Shown one piece after another: positions 45,995 to 57,675 of a DNA stretch of 64,000 nucleotides. The position numbers and the translations under genes were made by a program. The notes beneath the pieces are model-generated. The model saw only the letters and a program-made list of their open reading frames with translations. It ran no database searches and was not told where the DNA came from. This DNA is from Beta vulgaris subsp. vulgaris (taxonomy: Eukaryota > Streptophyta > Magnoliopsida > Caryophyllales > Amaranthaceae), in the NCBI RefSeq assembly GCF_026745355.1, contig NC_079206.1, positions 4,671,044-4,735,043 of the forward strand, in the 5' to 3' direction. Positions within the stretch are counted from its first letter, which is position 1; every line of letters begins with the position of its first letter.

Positions 45995-48900
45995 ATGGCG
46001 ACTGATAATCGGGAAGCGATTGAAACTTTTATGAGCATCACCGGTGCTCCTGAGTCTATTGCTATACAAAGGCTTCAGGTATCATTCTAACTTCTTCTTA
46101 TGGAATCTGAGTTTAATTTCCTTTTTTTCAATTTGTAACGCTTTAATTCTTCGATTTCTAAGTTGGGTTAATTAGGGTTTTTCGTTTCAATTTTGGTGTT
46201 TGTTATGGAGTAATTGTTGATTGGGATGGATAATCAATGAAAAGCATAATTTACTTTGATGGGTATACTTTGAATTTTGGTAATGAACTGCTAGCTCGAT
46301 TTTATGTTTATGGAGAGTTTGTATGGCTCAACTGAAATTGGATGGTGTTGATAAAGGTCCCTAATTGGCTTGATTGAACTATTGTTGTGTTTGGTTTGAT
46401 GGGTTGATGGTAATGTTTCATTGATCAAACAGAACCTGAGGCCACGAGGGCGTGTTTGCATTCTTTTTCGCCGTGTGGTTCGATGTGTGTAGTTTAGTTA
46501 GCTTACACTTGATGAATGCCATTACATGGATCTGTGCTTCTATGTATTTGTAATTTATATATTAGTGAGGGGCTGTCCGTGGTCTGAGGAGTGAAAGTTA
46601 TGTTCTGTTGTGTTTTGTGTTGATTTTATATGTGGTGTGGTAGTTGCCGGTAAGCGTGTTAAAATAACTGAGAAGTACATGTCTATTAGTGGTAGGTTAT
46701 CATCTCCAAGCATGACAAATTTTACCTTGATAAGAAAATGTATAATTGTGAATGCACTAGTGTCGCCTTGTTGGGTTATTCAAGCTTTAACCCACTTAGT
46801 CCTTGAAGGACTAAGTGGGTTCCATCAAGTTCTAAGTTGAAAGTTTTCAGTATAGTGAATGAGATGTCATTTCAGTTCTGTATTTGGCCTTGGGCCAATT
46901 TGCTTCTTGAGGAGGTTGGCTCAGATTGGATCATATGTGGTGATCACTTGTATGATTATGTGCTTGGTCCACTGGAGTATCAGCTTGATTATGGAATGAT
47001 TTTAATTTTTTTTAAAGATGTGATAGGGTAAGTTGAGGGTTTGTGCTATAAGTGTCTTGAGTGAGCTTTACAAGGCCAAAGTTCTACACCTTTCCAATGC
47101 ATTCATGTTTAAATGCACACATGGTCATATGCACGAAGTGGGATGGAAAGGTGAACCATGTCTTCAGATGTTGTTTATCTATGCATAATGAGCATATGGG
47201 TGAGTGGTGTAGATGTCTTAAAGATCTGAGATACTATATAGTTGACGAAAAGTCTGAGATATATGGCGAATTTGTTTATTTTTGCTGTTTTATGTGATAC
47301 TTTTGATAATATACTCTCTTTGCTTCGTGATATTTTGCATTCAAGGATTTAGCTGTATCTGATTCGAATGACTAAGAGACTATCTTCATCCTTCTCTCTC
47401 TGATGAAGAGGACTATTTTGTTCTCTCTAAATTCAAAATCCAACGTCAGGGTATATGTAGTTTTTTGAACGATCCGACCTTTTGTATACCTGTTATTTAC
47501 AACTTATTGTGTGCTTGGAAGCTGGCTTCAATACTTAATTACGCGGTTGCCATTTTTAGACTAATACATCATAATTGGAAATGTGAAGAATTACACTTGT
47601 AAACCTTTGTAGAAGCTCTGTGCTTTTCCTTGTTTTTTTAAATAATTTTTTTCCTTATTCTTGTGTATGTGTAGGAGAATGGTGGCAATCTCAATGAAGC
47701 TGTTAATGCACATTTTAGCATGGGAGATAGAAATGTGTAAGTTTTTGATATGCCCCAATTCTTTGCACAACTATCTTTCCTAGATGTTTGTCGAGTAGTT
47801 GCTATTAAATCGTCTTTCTTGTAGAGCTGCTTGTTATTATTGAAGAATAGTGACTAATAGCACTCTGGCTTCTTGGTTCCACCTAATGATTGTAAATTTA
47901 AATTGCATTTGCCTCTTTGAACATAGTTTGCAGGAAGCTTCTGTCACTGGTACTGCCCCAACAAATGATCTCATGGATATAGATGATCCCCCTGTATTGG
48001 AGCCTCGCGGTCCTACATCACTATTTTCTGCGAACAGAGGGATGAATCCTTTCTCTCTTCTTGACCCTGCTTTTAGTAGGAGTTTACTTGATAGTAGAAA
48101 CATTTTCGATACGACTTCCGAGATTACTGGACGCGCCCCATTTGTGTCCCAGCCAAGAGAAGTGAGGGAAATACCCATAGAAGTAAAGGATGGTGGAAAT
48201 GATGTAGCTGCTCCTTCTGGCCGTGGTCCCAGGATTGAGGATGTCACAGACACAATTGATGCTGAAGAACCTCAAATACGTGGAACTGTGATTGTTGAGG
48301 ATGAAGATGATGACATAATGCCAAGGAATATAGGAGGTAATAGGAATATTTCCAGACCAAGTGCACCTCAATTTGATGATGCGCCAGATTATGTGAATGA
48401 TATAGAAGAAGAAATGATTCGTGCTGCAATCGAGGCTTCTAAGAGAGATGCTGAACTCCAGACTGATCAAGTTGGTCCTGTTTTCCTCTTTTATTTTATA
48501 ATTTTTTTGATGGGAGTCCTGTTTTCCTTTTCAATTTTGATATGTGATTACATCAGCGGTTCACTGCTTTTTCTAAAATCTATGTTGCCTGAACAATTTT
48601 TATTTATTGCTGTTATAGGAATTGCATGATGTTAGCGCGCCACAGGGGCCATCTCAGCATGTTGAAGCTGATCTTGTACACGCAGTTTCCTTATCTATGG
48701 AGGTAAATGGTTTATATTTTTGACTGAAAGTTCTTTTTGAATTCTTCAAGCTGCTGACATTTGGTGATACTGTCTTGTAATTGTCAATGCAGACAGCAGA
48801 ACAGGAAAAACTGCAAAGGGAGTTGAGTCTCACGGCTGGAGCTTCTGATTCAGTTGCTAAAGAGTCTAGTGAGGCAGAAGAGATAGGGAAACTAGATGAA

Positions 48901-51900
48901 TCAAATAGAAGGTATTTTTTTCCCCATAGATCGCAGTCATGGTTTTTCTGTGTGTGTCGACAAATGTTAAGTACACCTGGAGTCCTGGTCGAACCAAGTA
49001 GAAGGTATATCTATCAGTAGGTGCAACTAGTCATTGTTTTTATTTGGTGTCTATTGATTAATGATACTTACACCTGGAAAAACTCCCCTATGCATGTTTA
49101 CTAGGTCTGTGTTATCTGAGCCAGACCTGAGTTCTATTCAAAACAAGATGATCGGATTTTGATCCATAACTGAATATGATCTGGATTGAATTAATCTGAT
49201 TCAAATTGATGCTGAACGGAAGTCTCATCACTTGAAATATAATGTGAATCGAGTTTACCTTTAAGACAACCATGTCTATTGAGAAATTTGATTTTCTTTA
49301 TATTATGGCTTGGGTCTATGTGGAGGTGGTAATTGAGCTGAGTTGAGCACGAGTTGAGTTAAACTCGACTCTAATCGAAATGGGTTTGGCTTAAGAACTT
49401 GTTTATGCACAGTCCCTCATTCTCATTTGACTCGGTAATATGCAATGAAGCCAAGTCATCCTGACCTTGACTGTAACTTTAGCCTATTGTATCTCTTTCT
49501 ATTGCTAATATATTCACCTTCTCACTCTAGTACGTCTAGTAAGTAGTATTTAGATCTTAGAGTTACTCATAAGTGTTATGCTGCTCAACATTTGCCTCTT
49601 CTGCAATATAGTTGTCTGTGCAACTTTCTCTTTATAAAGCATAACACCAATTTTTGTCCTGTGAAGGCAAGGTGTTGGTTCTTCTGACAAGTCCTCTTCA
49701 ACTCACCTTAACAAAGAGGCAGGGAGTTCATCTATTCAAGATGATGGCGATGAGTTAGATGAGCAACCATTGGTTAGGAATAGGTCAAGGCGTAGGTCTT
49801 CTGCAACAGCTAGGGCTTACAGGGAAGTAGAAGAATCAGAAGATATTCCCACTGTTGATCCTCCTCAACCAACTGTTGCTAGTCAGACTCATCTCAATGG
49901 AAATGTTTTTCCTTCTGACGAGGTAATAATATATCTTCAAAACATATCAATTTTGATTTTCCTTAATTTTTTTTTCCTTGGAAATAAATGGAAGGAACTA
50001 AATTGGAATTTCCACTAGAGACTAGACGTAAAAATAAAATAATAAAGAGTGGAATTTAAAAAGCTTTCGATTTTGCCGTCATCAAATACTGAACCCTATT
50101 GTTGTAGTGGGGAGGTATCTCCTCTGAGGAGCATGATGAAGCAGTTATGCTGGAGGCTGCCATGTTTGGTGGAGTCCCTGAGAGTGGATATCGTGCTCCA
50201 TATGCTCCTCATCCGATGATTCACCCTGGGCTTGATACAGCTTGGAGAATGCCTCGTCCTCCCTCACCTGGTCTTGTTGCTCAGCGTGCTATTAGGGAAC
50301 AACAAGTAAGTCTTCGGTTTCTCAATATGTTTGTTGCTTTTGATTTTGTACTGATTCTTTCCGACTTGGTCCATACAGGATGATGAGTACTTTGCTGCAT
50401 TGCAAGCTGACAGGGAAAGGGAATTGAAGACTATGGAAGAAGAAAAAGCTGCTAGGGAAGCAGCAATGGAAGAGCAGAGGAAAAAGGAGGAAGAATCGCA
50501 GAGGAAACTAGAGGAGGAACAGGTGACACTGCATTTCCTTGCACGTCTTAAGAAGTTAGAATAGTTATTTTAGCATGTATTGCATATAGAAGCTATATTC
50601 TCCCAGTGAATGGTGTTATTCTGTACAGAGCTTCTGTTTACTGGCTAGAGTTTGTTCTCTTCATGTCTGTACTTCATGATAACGGTCTGATTGACGTTAA
50701 GCTCTTATCAGTTTCCATCTTAAAGATTCTCTTCGTGGATCTTTAAGCTAACAACCAAATGTTTCTGAGATGCTTGTGCCAAGGTTGGGGTTAGCAGGCT
50801 GGGTTGAGACAGGAGAGTAATATTTTTGGGAATTTTTTGCAATCAGAGGATATAATCTTGTGTTGTGACCCTTTGTTTTTCTTATTTTCTGCTCTTATCT
50901 CACGAACAACCTTTTTAAGAATCTCTATCAAGGGTAAGGGAATTACTTCCCTTCCTGATCTTGGCAGCCGCAAGATATAACTAAGTACTTGTCGGTTCCT
51001 GTGTTCTTATTTCTGGCAATGGTTGCATTAGGGAGTAAAAAAGGCCATTATAAAATAAACTTGGAGCTTTCTGTGATTAATTCCTAATATCTCACCAGCC
51101 TTAATGGTTAAGGCTTGTTACATTGGTTGGCATTGATGTTAAACTATGTGAATTTTTTTTTGATGGAATTATTATGCCAATTAGTGTTTACTCTGGCTCT
51201 GTCTCTCTCTTGCTTCCTTTTTTTATACTCTAGTGTTTTTTTTTTTTTTTTTTTATAACTTGAAGTACGCAGTGTCATTCATTTGTCCAGTGCATACTAG
51301 TATAGTTATCATTTTTCATTTTCTCCCCATGCATGACCTTTCTTAGCAATTACTCCCTTTTTTAGTTGTATCATTTCAAAATAGCACAAGAGGAGGGTGA
51401 CTGGTGAGATAGGCAGTGAAAAGACAATATTGCATTCTTGATCACTCACCCTCATCCTTCTTCCCTCCTTGCCAGACTCCACCTCTCTCTCTTCCCTACA
51501 TGACTACATCCATATCTCCAATATGAAACTTAATGGTCTAACCACCACCATTTCAACCAGCCCTCACTTTCAACAGAAAAAACAGCATAACCACCACCGC
51601 CCTCACCCAACCCACCGAGAAAGCATATACCCAGCAGCTATCGTCAATCATACTTATCCAACCCCCACAACCACCTTAACTGACACCAACATCTTATAGT
51701 GATTATGATGACTTGCCGGTTATTTTTTGATCCAAGTGGTTGTGACGGTGGAGGTGATGAGATAGCCAAGTGGTGGAGAAAGAAAAAAGGGTAGAGAAGA
51801 GTTGGTGGTGTTGGGCATTGGGGGGGGGGGTTAATGTCTGTACTCATGAGAGAGGGAGGGAGGGAGGGGGAGGGGGAGGGAGAGGGAGAGGGAGAGGGAG

Positions 51901-52851
51901 AGGGTAATCAAATGTCTTAGGGATTGGATCATAGCACTTTTTCTTAGGGATTGGATCATAGCACTTTTTTGTAAGTAATCTGAAACATGTCAGAATGTAA
52001 TATGTTGCAACTAAAACAAAAGTGGAGAAGTATTTGATGATGATGAAAAAATGACATTATTGCTGGAGATTATCGCATCAGGAATTTTTATGGTCAATTT
52101 CTGAGTTACAGTTGTGAACATGAATAATAAAGTTTTCCACTGCTAGGAGCTTGAGAGGCAACTGGCTGCAAAAGAGGCTTCTCTTCCCGAGGAACCATCA
52201 TCGGATAGTGGGAATGCTATTACTCTTCTTGTTAAAATGCCTGACGGCAGTCGACGTGGTCGCCGGTTCCTTAAGTCTGATAAATTACAGGTAAATTTTG
52301 CTTCTGTTTCGATATGATCGACACTAATAATCTAGTAAAAAGCTAACTGACGTTGGTCGTGCAGTCTCTCTTCGACTTCATTGATATTGGGAAAGCAGTC
52401 AAACCTGGCACCTATAGAGTGGTAATTGTCACTTCTCAGTTTATATCATAAATCAATTGAAGTGCTCTTAAGAGGAGTTTTAGTATTATAGTGACAGACA
52501 TACTGCTATTATTAATTCATTTGTTTATACTCTGTTATAATAGAGACTAGAGTTCAGTTCAATAACTCGAAAGCTAGGAGCTTTGAGAATAACATAACTT
52601 TTCCGGTAACATTAAAAATGTGGAACTCGAAACTATCATAGCAGCATCAACTTTTTCAAGGGATTTTTTCTATGATGTCTGCATGTCGATTATATTCGTC
52701 TTTGGTGAATCTCACTTCAACGAATTCTATGTGGCATTGACAGGTAAGGCCATATCCTCGTCAAGCGTTCAGCAGTGGGGAGAGCAATTTAAGCTTGAAC
52801 GAGCTTGGGCTGACAAGCAAGCAGGAAGCTTTGTTTTTGGAATTGGTTTAG
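45995..52851 (+). CDS. PUX8-like: Plant UBX domain-containing protein, PUX8/SAY1-like
   Basis: Eleven exons joining in frame to 599 residues: 45995-46078, 47675-47736, 47927-48470, 48619-48702, 48793-48911, 49667-49922, 50108-50305, 50379-50522, 52147-52290, 52365-52421, 52744-52851. The N-terminus ([20 protein letters not shown], then [12 protein letters not shown]) is a UBA-like ubiquitin-binding fold. [12 protein letters not shown] near 210-220 is a ubiquitin-interacting motif, and [13 protein letters not shown] near 390-402 resembles a second. An Arg/Glu-rich coiled coil (450-510) precedes the UBX domain (about 520-599), which binds Cdc48/p97. The UBX loop is PYPRQAF (567-573), with Tyr where classic UBX domains have FPR. 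Such proteins are Cdc48 adaptors linking it to ubiquitylated cargo. Exon 11 is read as VRPYPR to LFLELV-stop; a longer overlapping frame there is false. Confidence 0.93.
46789..46821. other. Perfect 16-bp inverted repeat in PUX intron 1
   Basis: AACCCACTTAGTCCTT at 46789-46804, one G, then its exact reverse complement at 46806-46821. The transcript of this intron would form a 16-bp hairpin with essentially no loop. Confidence 0.9.
51849..51969 (+). repeat. GGGAGA/GGGAGG microsatellite and a 27-bp tandem duplication in PUX intron 8
   Basis: 51849-51904 is an uninterrupted purine tract with many GGG runs on the sense strand. Directly after it, a 27-bp unit starting cttagggattggatcatagc is present twice (51916-51942 and 51943-51969). 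A ten-G run lies at about 51821. Confidence 0.88.
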
Positions 52852-53668
52852 AGATGAAAAACCGAAGCTTGTAGAAATTATAATGTGCAATTCCATTTCG
52901 TAATTGTTATTATATATGATCTACATGCACATGGAAGTTTATATGCTGAATCTTTTGACTAGCTGTTTCTGGTACAAGTAACTCCCATGTGTTGGAGTAG
53001 GAAATGGAAAATCATGGTCATAGGCAATTTGGTTGTGCCATTTTTTATTTGCTTGGGTTTATGAAATTGTTACTTGGTTGTTGTTGTGTTTACTGTTTAC
53101 TGCATTGTGCTGTTTCTGAAATTAGGAAGGTTATTTAGGTTGTCAGTACTCAGTAGGGTACAACTTTTTTGGCAGCAAAAGTTGTTTGTCTTCGTAACCC
53201 TTTATAAAACGATGGGATGCACCATGCAACACATGCCAATGCCATGAAATATCCGATTATTCTTGTGAGGAATCAAAATTGTCAGGACTGGCATGGATCC
53301 ATTAAGCTTTAAAAGAAGTTGCAGTAGAAGTTAAGCCTAAACTTACCAAACTTGATTTTGAGTAACACAATCTTAAGTTACATGACATAAATCTCAGAAG
53401 TCTCACTTCAGATTTTATGCGCCTTTTTTCCTTGCCAAAGTCCACTTATGTGGGTAAATTGTGTTTATATTTGACTATGTTCGCACTGAGTTTCAAATTA
53501 GTTGATACATTTCTTTTTCATAGTTTTTAAGATACAATTTTTACTAATAATATCTTTGATCACACATTAATATATACAGTTGGTCTTGCAAGAGATTGTC
53601 TACTTTTAATTTAAAAGTAGGCGCGGCTCGAGCCCAATATTAAGAAGAGAATGGACCATCTTTCTTAA
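52852..53668. other. PUX 3' flank, no other gene
   Basis: Probable 3' UTR and spacer. No supported frame or repeat boundary. Confidence 0.5.
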
Positions 53669-53800
53669 TATAGTGACTACTTTAATCTATTTAGTGATTA
53701 TTTTAAACTATTTTGTGACCAGCTTAATCTATTCATTAATAACATTTTTTAAATTCATTTAGTGACTAATTTAATCCATTTAGTGACTAGTTTAATTCAT
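53669..53800 (+). repeat. Degenerate 21-bp minisatellite
   Basis: About six units of a 21-bp sequence close to tttagtgactaatttaatcc, the third and fourth being the most diverged. It lies in the PUX-SCL28 spacer. Confidence 0.7.
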
Positions 53801-54693
53801 TTCGTACGACTGTCAAGACTATTTTTAAAAATTGTTTGTTCTAATTCGAGATTCAAATGGAAACAAAGGAACGAGAAGAGAATGGACGACTAGGATGGTG
53901 CAACTGTGCAAAATACCTAAAAATAGTATTAGGTTAGAGAGAAATTGAATGAGCTTCTTAGAAGAATGTAGGCTTGAATTGTCTAATTTTATGTTAAAAT
54001 TAGACCGTCTATTATAATAATTTGTGTAATATATATCATAAGAAAATTGATACATATAAAGTAGATTTTGTTATGAATCATACAAGATGTTACATGATAA
54101 TACTTTGGTCAAGGCTTGGCTTTGAAAGACAAAATTTACCCTAACAATTAAATTGGAATGGAGAGTCCAAATCAATGATTGTGTAATAAGAAAAATAAAA
54201 AGGGTATATGATATCAACATAAGTGAATTAAGTATTAGGTTTGTGCGTACAAATGAATACCAAGAGGTTTTTGGTATATTAAAAAGATGCATATATATAC
54301 CTCTATAGTCCATATACATTACAAGCTAAGCTCTCAAAAATATCGGTACTAGTATTTTTTTTTATGGTAAGGACTAAGGAGAATAGTCTTATTAGATCGA
54401 AACGTTGTACAGGTTAATCTAGATTACGAGATATAAATTTTACCATTAGATCAAGTACTAAGTAAAATTGTTACTAAATTGAGAAACATGAAAAAAGAAT
54501 AAGAACACATTAAAACTCACAAGAGACAACTTCAAGTTATGAGATGAACCCATAAAAAATATACGATATGAGACGAACAAAACAGCTGAAGTTAAGGCTC
54601 GAGAAACTGGAGCCACAGGCCCACAAACAAAAGTACGCTACAACTTAGTCCACATTCAACTGAGTTTCATTCTCCAGTCAAATTAACAAAAAA

Positions 54694-54825
54694 CTAAACC
54701 ATGGATGTCTTGACCTATTGGTTAAGATTGAGGTGTTGTGAACTATATATCATATGTTCAAATCCCCCCTCGCCTTCTTTGTAATGTCTTTGTGGCTCAT
54801 ATAGATAAAAAAAGAAAAAAAAATC
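54694..54825 (+). mobile_element. tRNA-derived SINE (copy 2)
   Basis: Same family as 45011-45140: ggatgtcttgacctattggt, ttaagattgaggtgttgtg, a decayed B box tatgttcaaatcccccct, and the shared 3' end gtggctcatatagat with an A-rich tail. Both Pol III boxes carry changes relative to copy 1. No target duplication found. Confidence 0.75.
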
Positions 54826-55909
54826 GAGTTGGATGTTGTTAAAGGATAACTTGCAAGTTGCATCAATTTATGGGTACTGCTGTATTATGGATTCAGTAGA
54901 TGTTCTGATATTGATATTGACATATTGTTAAATATGATTCTAATAATAGTGAATCTGACATTTATCTCTATTATATAAGGAAAGGGGGAGGAAGATGGTA
55001 TCTCCATTTAAAAATACTAAATTATCCTTAATGATCTAATGGAATAAAAAAAATACAAAAGAAAACAATTTAAGAATACTTTTCCATTTCAACTTTGCAT
55101 TTTAGGTGGATATAAAACACTATTTTAAAATTGATGCACGCAAATCGCATACATATAAGGCTAGTCAATAATCAGTATATATGTGAGTTCCCTTACTAAC
55201 ATTTATCAAATAATCAATTGTTTATCCTTCTCATGAGAGTCAATCATATAATTAATATACGCATTTGATCTATTGTGTTGGTGAAAAGTGAAATTGTACA
55301 ACAAAATGTTTTACATGAGATTATGTAAAGTAATATGATTTATGACAAAAAAGGAGCTTATTTTAGGAACATCCTAGTAATAAAAGGAATAATTGGCTCA
55401 TGAGACCAACTTTAATTTTGGTGTATCATACAATACCAACTAGAGAACGTGTGTAAAGAGAAATAAACTATAATGATAGGACTTGAGACTTGAGAGTGTA
55501 TATAGGGTAGCACCAACTTAATTGATGCACTATATTAACATTATAATTAGTGATATCCTGTACACTCACTTTATCAATTAAGTTGCTATTCGTACTAAAA
55601 TCATAATTAGTACTCTTTTTATATTTTTTTAGTTTGCCCATTTGAAATCTTGACATTATTCACAATTAGAGAAAATCTTCTAAATTTTTCTCAAATATAT
55701 AAGAAAAAAAAAAATATAGTCATATGAGAACTTGTTTGATTCTTGTACTTTATTAAGGCTCTTTGAAAGGTAAATGAATGCTTATCCTGTGGATGCGGCA
55801 TTGGCGGTCTTAGCATTTTCCTGTTACAGAATCGACTCTGAACACTGTTCATGGCGCGGTTAGCGGTGAAAAAGAATATCAACATTCAATTATTATAATT
55901 TTTACTTAA
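54826..55909. other. AT-rich spacer, nothing recognised
   Basis: About 1.1 kb without a supported gene or element boundary. Confidence 0.45.
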
Positions 55910-56233
55910 TACTCCCCCTGTTTCAGAAAATATAAGGCACGCACGATTTTTGAGGTCGAACTTTGACCGTTAATTACTCTCAATTTACGTAGATAAATTT
56001 TTTTAAAAATTAATGTTTTTTTTATAAAGGTAAGGAGAAAGTAGGTTAGGAGACCATTTCTCGATTTGTGTGTGTCATCCTTGCGCAAAATTTTTATGTT
56101 ATAATAGTATTTTTTATGATGAATCCAACGGTATAATTTTTATAATTTTTATTTACCATATTATGAGAGATATTTGTAGTCAAAACAAATTTTCGTAAAG
56201 CGAGAATGCCTTATATTTTGAAACATTTTATAA
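55910..56233. mobile_element. Decayed Stowaway-like MITE
   Basis: The left end CTCCCCCTGTTTCAGAAAAT (continuing ATAAGGCA) pairs with the right end tgccttatattttgaaac. The outer bases of the right terminus are eroded. It lies about 240 bp upstream of the first MSA-like motif of SCL28. Confidence 0.65.
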
Positions 56234-56473
56234 TAAAAGACATTTAAAATCTAAAAAGTACATTGATAAACGCGTACAATCAAAATTCTAGCAAAACATA
56301 AGATGGTGCATATTATAAGAAAATTAATTCTAGGTAAGCGCACTAAACACCAAATCTATTTCTCCAAACAGAAAATTCCCCACCACACATAAAAATACAA
56401 CTTCTAGCAAAAAAAAAACACATTTCTAGCAAAAACAAATTACCTACTACATGAAGAAAAAAACAAAGGAAAA

Positions 56474-56484
56474 TCCAACGGTCA
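56474..56484 (+). promoter_or_regulatory. MSA element upstream of SCL28 (site 1)
   Basis: TCCAACGGTCA fits the mitosis-specific activator consensus YCYAACGGYYA at every position. MSA elements are bound by three-repeat MYB (MYB3R) factors in G2/M-expressed plant genes. It lies 1.2 kb upstream of the ATG. Confidence 0.6.
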
Positions 56485-56616
56485 CATACACGGGTGTGCA
56501 ATCATAAGAAGACAACCACGTGCACTCCTCGTGACTAGTGTGAAACTCCTAGAAAAAGCATCCTTAACCTCCACAATCTTCAACTCCCAAGTGTACGTAC
56601 ACTACTTCCATGTTTT

Positions 56617-56627
56617 CTCAACGGTCA
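56617..56627 (+). promoter_or_regulatory. MSA-like element upstream of SCL28 (site 2)
   Basis: CTCAACGGTCA matches the MSA consensus with one mismatch and keeps the AACGG core. It lies 18 bp before site 3. Confidence 0.5.
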
Positions 56628-56644
56628 TATTTCACCGACATTAT

Positions 56645-56655
56645 CCCAACGGCTA
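56645..56655 (+). promoter_or_regulatory. MSA element upstream of SCL28 (site 3)
   Basis: CCCAACGGCTA fits the consensus at every position. A further inverted core (aaccgttt at 56681-56688) follows. Three to four AACGG cores within about 215 bp, close to the likely transcription start (about 56750-56810), are more than expected by chance in such AT-rich DNA. Confidence 0.65.
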
Positions 56656-56799
56656 TATTTTCATTTCCCACCTAAATCTCAACCGTTTGATCTTAATCTA
56701 ACGTCCATAATCACTCTTTTCTTCCACTATTAACCATCATTTTCCATCCTTCACCACATAAAAAGCATTGGTCAACAAAGTAGCTTTGATAGGGACAGC

Positions 56800-57675
56800 T
56801 ATGGAACTAGAAGTTGCAGAGTAGAAGAAGAACAACAACAACATAATATAGAAAGATAGAAAGAAAAAAGAAAGAAAGTTAGCATCTTTTTCTTCCTTTT
56901 TCTTTCATTATATAAAAACTAGAATTGTGTAGATTTTATGGCTTTTTTGGGAAGAATGTTGTGTTTTGTTCTTCAATTTTACTCATTTTTTATGAATTAA
57001 TAATAGGTGGGTGGTTTTTATTTTGTGGGATTTTCTGCTGCTATGGAATTCATGGTGTATGATTCAACAACATCTGAATTGGGTTCTTTTCTTCATCTGA
57101 GTTTCTGCTGCCAATTTGATGAACAAGTATGTTTCTTCACTTCACTTATTTCAATTTTGTTTGCAAATCAAAGACTTTTCAAAATTAATTTATACTGATA
57201 ATCTTGGAATCCGATGATTTCTTCATTCTTTGGGTTTTAGATTTTGATTAATATTGTTTATATTTCTGATCAATTCTTTCATATGTTGTAGTTCTGATTT
57301 ATTTGTAGGTAGAAATTCATTCATTCATTTATTGCACATATATATTATTTGATTGTAGAAACACACAATTGAATTTTCACTCAATTTTTTTTAACTTCTT
57401 TCAAATTCATCGGATTCCCCTTTGATTTTTTTTTTTGGAATTCTCACACACCCACAAATAGATATCTTTGAATTTGAGAAATTTGTTCATATATAATCAT
57501 ATAGAGCAAAGTATATTATTGCTACAATTGCATATTGCATGCTTTGAGATTTACAACAGAGATATCAGAAGAAAAAAAAAACAGAGTGTGAGAGAAAACA
57601 GAGAGAAAAACAGGGGAAAAAAAAGAGGGAAGAAGAAAAGATTAGAAGAAGAAAAAGGTTGGTTAGTGGAGAAGA
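56800..57675 (+). other. Probable SCL28 5' leader with a UTR intron
   Basis: A donor-like gaacaa/gtatgt at about 57124-57131 and later pyrimidine tracts suggest an intron in the leader, and a purine-rich tract (about 57569-57660) directly precedes the ATG. A short upstream ATG frame starts at 57043. These are sequence-based inferences without transcript support. Confidence 0.35.

Noticed and set aside
46610..47297. Three successive plus-strand frames in PUX intron 1
   Set aside because: No domain or coding-like pattern; they sit between well-supported exons 1 and 2 of the UBX gene.
52620..52874. An 84-codon frame overlapping the last PUX exon
   Set aside because: It is read in a different frame from the UBX domain; the spliced frame gives the expected VRPYPR...LFLELV ending.
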